Assembly: GCA_012841845.1 (NCBI GenBank)
Contig: DUTZ01000471.1
Location: 1 to 6,004 of the forward strand
Direction of reading: 5' to 3'
From: Actinomycetales bacterium
Lineage (GTDB): Bacteria; Actinomycetota; Actinomycetes; Mycobacteriales; Mycobacteriaceae
Length of the DNA stretch: 6,004 nucleotides
Shown: one piece after another, positions 1 to 4,752 of the stretch
Layout of the letters: each line of letters begins with the position of its first letter
Position numbering within the stretch: position 1 is the stretch's first letter
Notes under the pieces: model-generated
Databases searched by the model: none
What the model saw: only the letters and a program-made list of their open reading frames with translations
Told to the model about the DNA's origin: nothing
Program-made: the position numbers and the translations under genes

Positions 1-1
1 C

Positions 2-604
2 GAGCGGCACCGCGGTCACACCTACGGCCGCCCGCTCGCCGCGATGCGCGAGTACCTCGACGCGCTCGACGCCACCCGCGCGACCACCGCCGGGGAGGAC
101 ACGATGCCGCCGGTCGTGCTCGCCGCGCTCGGCCCGAGGATGCTGGAGCTCTCGCGCGACCGCACCGCCGGCGCGCATCCGTACCTCACGCTGCCGGAGC
201 ACACCGCCCGGGCGCGGGAGATCCTCGGCGGCACCGGGGGGAACGGCCCCGGCGAGGAGGGGCCCGCCCTGGTCGTGGAGCACGCCGCGGTCCTGGCCCC
301 GGGGGTGGAGGACGACGACGAGGTGTGGCGCTCCCGCGCCCATGACCACCTGAACATCTACACCGGCCTGCCCAACTACCGGAACTCCTGGACCCGGCAG
401 GGCTTCGACGAGTCCGACTACGTCCGGGGCGGCAGCGACCGACTCAAGGAGGCCCTGGTCACGCGCGGCCTGGAGGCGACCCGCGCCCGCGTGCAGGAGC
501 ACCTCGACGCCGGCGCCTCGACGGTCCTGGTGCAGGTGCTCGGCGAGAACGTGCTGGTCCCGCCGGTGGACGACTGGCGCCGGGCGGCTGAGGCGCTGCT
601 GTAG
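2..604 (+). CDS. LLM-class F420-dependent oxidoreductase, C-terminal part (5' end outside window)
   Basis: The frame is open from the left edge to TAG at 602-604, giving 200 residues. It is the C-terminal part of a luciferase-like monooxygenase fold enzyme (TIM barrel) of the F420-dependent kind, which moves hydride between reduced F420 and an unknown substrate in the cytoplasm. The diagnostic stretches seen are RYGRP-like TYGRPLAAMREYLDAL near residues 8-23, PPVVLAALGPRMLEL near 36-50 followed by GAHPYL, LPNYRNSW near 123-130, GGSDRL near 143-148, and a final HLDAGASTVLVQVL strand. These resemble the MSMEG_4141-type family (from memory, not searched). The ATG at 44 is internal: the conserved YGRPLA stretch precedes it in frame. 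About a third or more of the protein, including the N-terminal barrel, lies outside the window. The gene converges on the downstream membrane protein gene. Substrate unknown. Confidence 0.88.
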   Translation, partial: ERHRGHTYGRPLAAMREYLDALDATRATTAGEDTMPPVVLAALGPRMLELSRDRTAGAHPYLTLPEHTARAREILGGTGGNGPGEEGPALVVEHAAVLAPGVEDDDEVWRSRAHDHLNIYTGLPNYRNSWTRQGFDESDYVRGGSDRLKEALVTRGLEATRARVQEHLDAGASTVLVQVLGENVLVPPVDDWRRAAEALL

Positions 605-630
605 GGGCGCCCGGTCCCGGGGCGGGCGCC

Positions 631-694
631 CCGCCCCCTTTCGCGCACGTCCGCCCCGGCGCGCGCCGTGGCAGACGTGCACGAAAAGGGGCGG
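631..694. terminator. Imperfect hairpin between convergent genes, likely bidirectional terminator
   Basis: The arms 631-651 and 674-694 pair at 19 of 21 positions around a 22-nt GC-rich loop. The two mismatches (C638/A687 and C644/A681) are C-A. The stem starts 26 bp after the oxidoreductase stop and lies about 100 bp past the stop of the opposing gene, so it could end transcription from both sides. It has no U tract outside the stem, only a short T/A run within it, so it is not a canonical intrinsic terminator. Confidence 0.5.
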
Positions 695-744
695 CGGCGG
701 CGGGGAGCCGCGGCAGCCGCCCCGGCTCGTGCCGTCCGTGGCGG

Positions 745-792
745 GCAGCTGCCGGAGCAGATGCCGGGGAAGAGTCCAGGGCAGGTGCCGGG
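745..792. repeat. Four tandem 12-bp units after the small membrane protein gene
   Basis: The units begin at 745, 757, 769 and 781. Units 1, 2 and 4 follow GCAGNTGCCGGR; unit 3 (769-780) is degenerate, with about 8 of 11 positions kept. The array ends 5 bp before the minus-strand stop at 798-800. Read on the minus strand past that TGA in the gene's own frame, it gives an Ala/Pro/Ser-rich string, so it could be a lost C-terminal tail or only a slippage product. The rest of 605-797 shows nothing beyond this array and the hairpin. Confidence 0.5.
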
Positions 793-797
793 GGAGG

Positions 798-1178
798 TCA
801 GGTGGCCACGCCGATCGCGGCCGCAGCGGTGAGGCTCGCCGTGACGCAGGCGAACGAGAACACGCTGAGCAGCTGGTACCAGAGCGTCCTGGGCGCGTGC
901 GGCAGGAAGGCCAGCGGCAGGAACAGCAGCGGGTTGAGCAGGGTGCCGATGACGAGCAGAACCTGGACCCACACCGGCAGGTCGGGCAGGACCGCGCCGA
1001 CGGCGATGACGAGCACGCCCATGATCACGTAGTCCAGGTGCAGCTGCAGGAGCCGCCGCGGTTCCCGCACCCGGAGGCGCTCGAACACCGCGGGGAAGGC
1101 GAGTTGGGCGGCGACGATCCAGCCGGTCCACGCGCCGAGCGCGAGCAGGACCAGGCCGTACTTCACGAGGAAGGCCAT
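798..1178 (-). CDS. Small four-helix integral membrane protein of unknown function
   Basis: The product has 126 residues and four predicted membrane segments near 5-27, 49-66, 68-92 and 98-122. A charged loop (ERLRVREPRR, 33-42) lies after helix 1, and LHLDY (46-50) opens helix 2. A histidine and acidic residue at the helix 2 boundary recall small membrane proteins of the hydroxylaminobenzene-mutase type, but I do not recognise the family with confidence. The frame stays open upstream to 1460, but starting there would run into the MFS gene; ATG at 1178 leads straight into helix 1. There is no Shine-Dalgarno before 1178. Instead TAGCCT lies 7 nt upstream, which fits a leaderless transcript. 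The gene is divergent from the MFS gene, with a palindrome in the gap, so the two may share control. No catalytic function can be assigned. Confidence 0.8.
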   Translation of the reverse strand: MAFLVKYGLVLLALGAWTGWIVAAQLAFPAVFERLRVREPRRLLQLHLDYVIMGVLVIAVGAVLPDLPVWVQVLLVIGTLLNPLLFLPLAFLPHAPRTLWYQLLSVFSFACVTASLTAAAAIGVAT

Positions 1179-1185
1179 GCCGGGC

Positions 1186-1214
1186 AGGCTAGCCGGAGAC
1201 CGGAGCGGTGGGAA
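1186..1214 (-). promoter_or_regulatory. Candidate leaderless promoter of the small membrane protein gene
   Basis: On the minus strand, TTCCCA (1214-1209) and TAGCCT (1191-1186) are 17 bp apart. TAGCCT fits the TANNNT -10 pattern and TTCCCA matches four of six positions of TTGACA. The predicted first transcribed base, near 1179, is adjacent to the ATG at 1178. The -35 lies inside the palindrome 1208-1224. Confidence 0.45.
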
Positions 1215-1224
1215 CGTGTTCCAC
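1208..1224. promoter_or_regulatory. Palindromic operator candidate between divergent genes
   Basis: GTGGGAAC (1208-1215) and GTTCCAC (1218-1224) are inverted copies separated by GT, with one extra G in the left arm. The site lies over the -35 regions of both divergent promoter candidates, where a dimeric repressor could block both. Drug exporters of this class are often controlled by TetR- or MarR-type repressors, but no regulator gene lies in the window, so the binding protein is unknown. Confidence 0.4.
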
Positions 1225-1239
1225 GCCGGTCTGTAGTGT
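1211..1239 (+). promoter_or_regulatory. Candidate promoter of the MFS exporter gene
   Basis: TAGTGT (1234-1239) fits the TANNNT -10 pattern, and the predicted start of transcription falls on or next to the ATG at 1246. No good -35 is present; with 17-bp spacing it would be GGAACG (1211-1216), inside the palindrome. A weak -35 is common at promoters that depend on relief of repression or on an activator. Confidence 0.4.
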
Positions 1240-1245
1240 CCCGAA

Positions 1246-2697
1246 ATGACGGTGAACCACGGGTGGAAGAGGCGCGGTATGGGCGGCAGGACGCGGAGCG
1301 GTGACGCCGTGCGGTCGCAGGAGAACGTGCTCATCGCCGTTCTGTCCTTCGCCGGGATCGTCATGTCGCTCACGCAGACCCTCGTGATCCCGCTGCTCGG
1401 CCGGCTGCCGGAGATCCTCGGCACGTCGCCGACCAACGCCACCTGGGTCGTCACGGTCACGCTCCTCTCGGGCGCCGTGGCCGGGCCGGTGATGGGCCGC
1501 CTCGGCGACCTCTACCCCAAGAAGTACGTGCTCATCGGGTGCACGGCGGTGATGGTGCTGGGGTCGGTGCTGTGCGCTCTGGCCACCTCCCTGTGGCCGA
1601 TGCTCATCGGCCGGGCGCTGCAGGGGATGGGCATCGGCGTGATCCCCATCGGCATCGCGACCATGCGCGAGTCGCTCCCGGCCCCGCGGCTGCCGTCCGC
1701 GATCAGCTTCATGAGCTCCTCGCTCGGCGTGGGCGGCGCTCTCGGACTGCCGGCCGCGGCGGCGCTCGCGCAGTACGGCTCGTGGCAGTGGATGTTCTGG
1801 GGCTCGGGTGCCCTGGGCGCGGCGATCATGGTGCTCATGGCCCTCCGGCTCGAGTCGGCCCCGGCGGCCAAACCCGACGGCACCCTCGACGTCGTGGGGG
1901 CCCTCGGGCTCGCGGTGGCGCTCATCTCGCTCCTGCTGGCCGTGTCCAAGGGCGCGGACTGGGGCTGGACGAGCGGGATCACCGCCGGCCTGGTCGTTCT
2001 GGCCGTGGTGGCGTTCGCCGCGTGGGGGTGGTGGGTCCTGCGCCATCCGTCGCCGCTGGTCGACCTGCGGATCGCCGCGCACCCGCCCGTGCTCATGACC
2101 AACATCGCCTCGGTGCTCGTGGGCATGGGCCTGTACGCCCAGCTGCTCGTGCTGCCCCAGGTGCTGCAGCTACCGACGGCCACCGGGCACGGGCTCGGGC
2201 AGTCGATGCTGGCCATGGGCCTGTGGAGCGCGCCCGGCGGGCTGGCCATGATGGCGGTCTCGCCGCTCAGCGCGCGCCTCATCACCGCCCGCGGGCCCCG
2301 GCCCACCCTGGTCTCCGGCGCGCTCGTGATCGCGGCCGGCTACCTCGCGGCCGTCGTCCTCATGGGATCCACGTGGGGCGTGATGACCGCGGGCATCATC
2401 ATCAGCGGCGGTGTGGGCCTGGCGTACGGCGCGATGCCCGCGCTCATCATGGCGTCCGTCCCGCACTCCGAGATGGGCTCGGCCAACAGCTTCAACACCC
2501 TCATGCGGTCGATCGGCACCACGACCTCGGCAGCGGTGATCGGTGTCGTGCTCTCGCAGATGACCCTGGACTTCGAGGGGATCGTCGCGCCCACCGAGAC
2601 CGGCTTCCGGGTGGGTCTGCTCATCGGCGGCGGCGTCGCGCTGGTGGCGGCCGCCGTGGCGGCGACGATCCCGGTCAACCGCGCACGCAGTCGATGA
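1246..2697 (+). CDS. DHA2-type MFS exporter, 14 membrane segments
   Basis: This 483-residue protein has the length and helix count of the 14-TM drug:H+ antiporter 2 branch of the major facilitator superfamily, which exports drugs, dyes or other hydrophobic compounds using the proton gradient. Visible motifs are GRLGDLYPKK (84-93, motif A between helices 2 and 3), RALQGMGIG (123-131, motif B), a glycine-rich SLGVGGALGLPA (159-170, motif C region, with Leu-Pro where Gly-Pro is usual), and near the C-terminus MPALIMASVPHSEMGSANSF (397-416), typical of DHA2 helix 13. Two starts compete. ATG 1246 has TAGTGT 6 nt upstream and suits a leaderless mRNA. ATG 1279 is preceded by GGAAGAGG with 6-nt spacing and gives 472 residues. 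Both begin before helix 1. The last codons and stop lie in a 23-bp repeat shared with the hydrolase 3' end, so the extreme C-terminus may be recent. Substrate unknown. Confidence 0.9.
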   Translation: MTVNHGWKRRGMGGRTRSGDAVRSQENVLIAVLSFAGIVMSLTQTLVIPLLGRLPEILGTSPTNATWVVTVTLLSGAVAGPVMGRLGDLYPKKYVLIGCTAVMVLGSVLCALATSLWPMLIGRALQGMGIGVIPIGIATMRESLPAPRLPSAISFMSSSLGVGGALGLPAAAALAQYGSWQWMFWGSGALGAAIMVLMALRLESAPAAKPDGTLDVVGALGLAVALISLLLAVSKGADWGWTSGITAGLVVLAVVAFAAWGWWVLRHPSPLVDLRIAAHPPVLMTNIASVLVGMGLYAQLLVLPQVLQLPTATGHGLGQSMLAMGLWSAPGGLAMMAVSPLSARLITARGPRPTLVSGALVIAAGYLAAVVLMGSTWGVMTAGIIISGGVGLAYGAMPALIMASVPHSEMGSANSFNTLMRSIGTTTSAAVIGVVLSQMTLDFEGIVAPTETGFRVGLLIGGGVALVAAAVAATIPVNRARSR

Positions 2698-2711
2698 TCT
2701 CCCCGGCCGGC
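2675..2711 (-). pseudogene. Remnant copy of the alpha/beta hydrolase 3' end
   Basis: Read on the minus strand, 2710-2675 encodes PAGEIIDCVRG-stop, against LADEIIDRVRG-stop at the end of the intact hydrolase (2893-2858), so 8 of 11 residues match. At the DNA level 2679-2701 matches 2862-2884 at 22 of 23 positions, and 2675-2701 matches 2858-2884 at 25 of 27. The copies are 183 bp apart in the same orientation. The remnant overlaps the last codons and stop of the MFS gene. Only the tail is present; no more hydrolase sequence is seen beyond it. Confidence 0.55.
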
Positions 2712-2751
2712 ATCCCTCCCCGGCCGGCATCCCTCCCCGGCCGGCACCCCT
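2701..2751. repeat. Three tandem 17-bp units
   Basis: CCCCGGCCGGCATCCCT occurs at 2701-2717 and 2718-2734, and again at 2735-2751 with one T-to-C change. Each unit contains the self-complementary CCGGCCGG, so neighbouring copies can form alternative hairpins in DNA or RNA. The array starts at the end of the MFS gene. The length is not a multiple of three and the array has no spacers, so it is neither coding nor CRISPR. Confidence 0.8.
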
Positions 2752-2757
2752 CTCCGG

Positions 2758-2814
2758 TTTGCACAACCTCAGCCAGGCGTCGTGCGAGTGGCCTCCGACC
2801 AGGCGTTGTGCAAA
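2758..2814. repeat. Inverted repeat with internal direct repeat, possible terminator between convergent genes
   Basis: TTTGCACAAC (2758-2767) and GTTGTGCAAA (2805-2814) are perfect 10-bp inverted copies enclosing 37 nt. Inside, CCAGGCGTCGTGC (2773-2785) is repeated as CCAGGCGTTGTGC (2799-2811), 12 of 13 identical and 26 bp apart. The core GTYGTGC therefore appears three times, once inverted. Its place between convergent genes suggests a terminator, but there is no T tract. A protein-binding cluster or a very small mobile or dispersed repeat is also possible. Confidence 0.5.
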
Positions 2815-2824
2815 ACGAGGAGGC

Positions 2825-2856
2825 GAGGTGGCGAGGCGGGGAAGTGGCGAGGCGGG
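2825..2856. repeat. Two tandem 16-bp units
   Basis: GAGGTGGCGAGGCGGG (2825-2840) is followed directly by GAAGTGGCGAGGCGGG (2841-2856), 15 of 16 identical. The pair ends 1 bp before the hydrolase stop codon and completes the repeat-filled gap of 2698-2857. Confidence 0.7.
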
Positions 2857-2857
2857 C

Positions 2858-3727
2858 TCAGCCGCGCACGCGGTCGATGATCTCGTCGGCCAGTTCTCCG
2901 GGCCGTTCCTCCGGGATCCAGTGGCTCACCCCGGGGAGTTCGACGAAGCGGTAGTCCGCCTCGACGTGGCGGCCGGTCAGCGCGGCGCCGCCGCGGCCCA
3001 GCGCCGGGTCCCGGTCGGACCAGACGAAGGTCGTGGGCACGCGGACCCGAGCGGTCGCGGCCGCCGGAGAACCGAAGGGGAGCGCGCGGTACCAGCCCAG
3101 GCCTCCGGGGATCGCGCCGTCGGCGACCATCTCCCGGCGGAAACGCTCGATCATCTCCGGCGTCATGCCCATCCGCGTCAGCGCCCGCTCGGCGCGCGGT
3201 CCGCCCGAGGTGAGCAGCCGCTCCGGGACCCGCGGCAGCTGGAAGAAGCCCATGTACCAGGACCGCAGCAGCTGATCGGAGGTGACCATCGCGCGCAGGA
3301 AGGCCGCCGGGTGCGGGACCGACACGGCCGTGAGGGTCCGGACGCGGTCGGGGTGCGCCCCGGCGATCCCCCACGCCACCGCGGCACCCCAGTCGTGGCC
3401 CACGACGTGCGCGGAGTCCAGCCCGGCGGCATCGAGCAGGCCCACCACGTCGCCGACGAGCTCCGGCAGGCGGTAGGCGCGCCGGCCCCGCGGGCGGGCG
3501 GTGGCGCAGTAGCCGCGCTGGTCCAAGGCCAGGGTCCGCAGGCCCGCCTCGTGGAGGCGCGGTGCGACCGCGTCCCAGCTGCTCACGCGTTGGGGGAAGC
3601 CGTGCAGCAGCACGACCGGCTCGCCCTGGGGCGGGCCGGCGTCGACGGCCCGCAGCCGCAGCGACCCCCGGGCGACCGTGATCTCGCGGGGGGCCGCACC
3701 GGGGCGGGTGGGCTCAGCCACGGACAT
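2858..3727 (-). CDS. Alpha/beta hydrolase, epoxide hydrolase-like
   Basis: The 289-residue protein has the alpha/beta hydrolase fold with a cap domain. HGFP (42-45) forms the oxyanion region. The nucleophile elbow is GHDWGA (110-115), with Asp112 in place of serine, the mark of epoxide hydrolases and haloalkane dehalogenases. The likely acid is Asp240 in WSDRDPAL and the base is His269 in PGVSHW. The cap has SWYMGFFQLP (156-165) and GWYRALPF (211-218); the latter resembles the NWYR stretch that carries a ring-opening tyrosine in epoxide hydrolases, so hydrolysis of an epoxide to a diol is the best guess. A fluoroacetate or haloalkane dehalogenase is less likely. The gene overlaps the end of the upstream SRPBCC gene, so translation is probably coupled. 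ATG 3727 has GAGG only 2 nt upstream; GTG 3721, two codons in, has it at 8 nt and may be the true start. The gene tail also exists as a remnant 183 bp away. Confidence 0.85.
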   Translation of the reverse strand: MSVAEPTRPGAAPREITVARGSLRLRAVDAGPPQGEPVVLLHGFPQRVSSWDAVAPRLHEAGLRTLALDQRGYCATARPRGRRAYRLPELVGDVVGLLDAAGLDSAHVVGHDWGAAVAWGIAGAHPDRVRTLTAVSVPHPAAFLRAMVTSDQLLRSWYMGFFQLPRVPERLLTSGGPRAERALTRMGMTPEMIERFRREMVADGAIPGGLGWYRALPFGSPAAATARVRVPTTFVWSDRDPALGRGGAALTGRHVEADYRFVELPGVSHWIPEERPGELADEIIDRVRG

Positions 3728-4256
3728 ATCCTCGCCGGACCGTGCGCTCGAGGATCCCGAGCGTCGCCCTGAGCGCCGCGGCGTCGAGCACCGGCAGGAT
3801 CCCGGAGTCGCGCCAGTCGGGGTGCGCGTCGGACCAGTCGTAGTAGCTCACGACCTCGGTCGCGCCCGCAGGGGCGCCGCCCTCCACCGGCCTCAGGCGG
3901 TACCCGTAGACGTGCCCGATCGGCGGCTTGACGGCACCGTCGATGGTCCAGGCGATCTCGGCGGCGCCGTCGGCGGGCGGGTCGAAACGGGTGATGATCA
4001 CCGTGACGTCGTAGCGGCCGAGGTCGTGGTCGCCGAGCGCCTCGCGGTCCATGTGGACGACGAAGGTGTCGCCCTCCGCCGCGACGGGGGAACCGTCGGC
4101 GGACTGCAGCATGCCGGAGGAGTCGACGGCGACGTGGCCGTCCGGGTCGCAGAGGACGGCGAAGATGTCGGCCGCCGACGCCGCGATGACGCGGCTCGCC
4201 TCGAGGCGATACGGGCCGGGCCGGGGCGTCTCTGCGTGCGCGCTGGTGTCGGTCAC
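3714..4256 (-). CDS. SRPBCC-fold (START-like, polyketide cyclase/dehydrase type) protein
   Basis: With GTG 4256 as start the product has 180 residues, the usual size of a single-domain SRPBCC protein, a helix-grip fold with a deep cavity for hydrophobic ligands. The opening YRLEASRVIAASAADIFAVL (16-35) is the first strand and helix typical of the family, followed by CDPDGHVAVDSSGML; the C-terminal helix is about 157-176 (LDAAALRATLGILERTVRRG). The ligand cannot be read from the sequence. The frame stays open to ATG 4325, but the extra 23 residues look noncoding, and TAGCGT lies 7 nt before the GTG, fitting a leaderless start. It is the first gene of an operon, its end overlapping the hydrolase start by 14 bp (8 bp if the GTG is used). 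Joint action on one substrate class, or ligand binding for the hydrolase, is inference. Confidence 0.8.
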   Translation of the reverse strand: MTDTSAHAETPRPGPYRLEASRVIAASAADIFAVLCDPDGHVAVDSSGMLQSADGSPVAAEGDTFVVHMDREALGDHDLGRYDVTVIITRFDPPADGAAEIAWTIDGAVKPPIGHVYGYRLRPVEGGAPAGATEVVSYYDWSDAHPDWRDSGILPVLDAAALRATLGILERTVRRGYVRG

Positions 4257-4263
4257 GCCGACG

Positions 4264-4269
4264 ACGCTA
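4264..4269 (-). promoter_or_regulatory. Candidate -10 box of the SRPBCC-hydrolase operon
   Basis: TAGCGT (4269-4264 on the minus strand) fits TANNNT and lies 7 nt before GTG 4256, the same layout as at the small membrane protein gene. No convincing -35 is present upstream. Confidence 0.4.
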
Positions 4270-4318
4270 CCGCCGGCCGCCGTCGCCCGCCCGGCGCTCG
4301 GGAGAAGCCGCGGGGCTC

Positions 4319-4347
4319 TTGTCAACGGCGCTCACCTCTGGCATGCT
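4319..4347 (+). promoter_or_regulatory. Candidate promoter for the small ORF and rtcB
   Basis: TTGTCA (4319-4324) matches five of six positions of the -35 consensus and is followed after 17 bp by CATGCT (4342-4347), a weaker -10. Transcription would start near 4354. This gives about 60 nt before the small ORF and about 400 nt before rtcB, an unusually long leader. I see no better promoter closer to rtcB. Confidence 0.4.
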
Positions 4348-4403
4348 CGGCCGGTCCCGTGCGGTCGCCGCCGGGACGTCACGGACACCGAGGCCACGAG
4401 GAG

Positions 4404-4409
4404 AGGAGG
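4404..4409 (+). promoter_or_regulatory. Perfect Shine-Dalgarno of the small ORF
   Basis: AGGAGG sits 5 nt before GTG 4415 within the purine run 4398-4410. It is the strongest ribosome binding site in the window and decides the start of the small ORF. Confidence 0.65.
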
Positions 4410-4414
4410 GCGCC

Positions 4415-4552
4415 GTGAACGAGTACGTCGAGTACCCCGCGTCGGCCGAGGCCGCGTGCCGGTCCACGTACAAGCCGGCGTCCCGGCTGCCCGGGCCCGG
4501 GCACGAGGAGCGCCTCGCGCTCTCCTCGCCCGCGGTGTCCTCCGGCGCCTGA
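4415..4552 (+). CDS. Small ORF upstream of rtcB, unknown 45-residue protein
   Basis: GTG 4415 to TGA 4550-4552 encodes 45 residues beginning MNEYVEYPASAEAACRSTYK. Evidence for translation is the perfect AGGAGG at 5-nt spacing and the codon pattern: by my count all 44 codons after the start end in G or C, while about a third have A or T at each of positions one and two, the signature of real genes at this base composition. There is no membrane segment or signal peptide. The first half has tyrosines, acidic residues and one cysteine (residue 15); the second half is rich in Pro, Ser, Gly and Ala and probably disordered. I do not recognise it. It ends 200 bp before rtcB. It may be a true small protein, a translated leader that sets the fold of the rtcB leader, or a remnant of a larger gene. 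Confidence 0.55.
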   Translation: MNEYVEYPASAEAACRSTYKPASRLPGPGHEERLALSSPAVSSGA

Positions 4553-4611
4553 CGCGCCTCGTCGTCGGACCCTCTACCCCGAACGACACCCACCCCGGCA
4601 CCTCCGGGAGC

Positions 4612-4738
4612 GCCCGCCTTTTCCGCGGGCCCCGTCGCGCGTGCGTCCGCGACGGCGGGTGCCGACCCATCCCACCCACCGCGCCCCGGCCGACCCGGCC
4701 GCGGCGCCCGCACCACCGCCCGTCCGAGGGACGGGCGG
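4612..4738 (+). ncRNA. Structured rtcB leader: four consecutive stem-loops
   Basis: Four stem-loops follow one another. SL1 4612-4630 has a 6-bp perfect stem and 7-nt loop with TTTT. SL2 4632-4655 has an 8-bp perfect stem and 8-nt loop. SL3 4681-4707 has two 5-bp helices around one C-C mismatch and a GACCC loop. SL4 4716-4738 has a 10-bp perfect stem and GAG loop. A pyrimidine-rich stretch (4656-4680) separates SL2 and SL3. SL4 ends at the start of the rtcB Shine-Dalgarno. No known riboswitch class is recognised. Some stems are expected by chance at this GC content, but a 10-bp perfect stem with a 3-nt loop beside the ribosome site stands out. A cis-acting control element is inferred. Confidence 0.4.
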
Positions 4739-4745
4739 GGAGAGG
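4737..4745 (+). promoter_or_regulatory. rtcB Shine-Dalgarno
   Basis: GGGGAGAGG lies 7 nt before ATG 4753. Its first two bases are also the end of SL4, and the whole stretch can pair with CCTCTaCCCC at 4571-4580 with a single bulged A. It supports the start at 4753 over the long in-frame extension upstream. Confidence 0.65.
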
Positions 4746-4752
4746 ACCACCC

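Noticed and set aside
1211..1222. GGAACGTGTTCC as a LexA/SOS box
   Set aside because: The actinobacterial LexA box has GAAC and GTTC separated by four bases; here the spacer is two, and the neighbouring genes have no DNA-repair role.
1179..1460. Upstream extension of the small membrane protein to ATG 1460
   Set aside because: It would lie antisense inside the MFS coding region and adds a non-hydrophobic, shadow-like sequence before helix 1.
2701..2751. Three 17-bp repeats as a CRISPR array
   Set aside because: The units are directly adjacent with no spacers, and no cas genes are present.
1539..2954. Long plus-strand ORF overlapping the MFS gene in another frame
   Set aside because: Arg/Gly/His-rich with no hydrophobic pattern; the overlapped frame encodes a clear 14-helix MFS protein.
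2858..3727. Haloalkane dehalogenase as the name for the hydrolase
   Set aside because: The Asp nucleophile fits, but the cap tyrosines (SWYM and GWYR stretches) point to an epoxide hydrolase; the second halide-binding Trp cannot be assigned from sequence alone.
4257..4325. SRPBCC start at ATG 4325
   Set aside because: The added 23 residues are Arg/Ala/Gly-rich with no family similarity, and a -10-like box lies directly before GTG 4256.
4051..4752. In-frame 234-codon N-terminal extension of rtcB
   Set aside because: It overlaps the SRPBCC gene on the other strand, looks low-complexity (Arg/Pro/Gly-rich), lacks RtcB similarity, and ATG 4753 has a good ribosome site and gives the usual family length.
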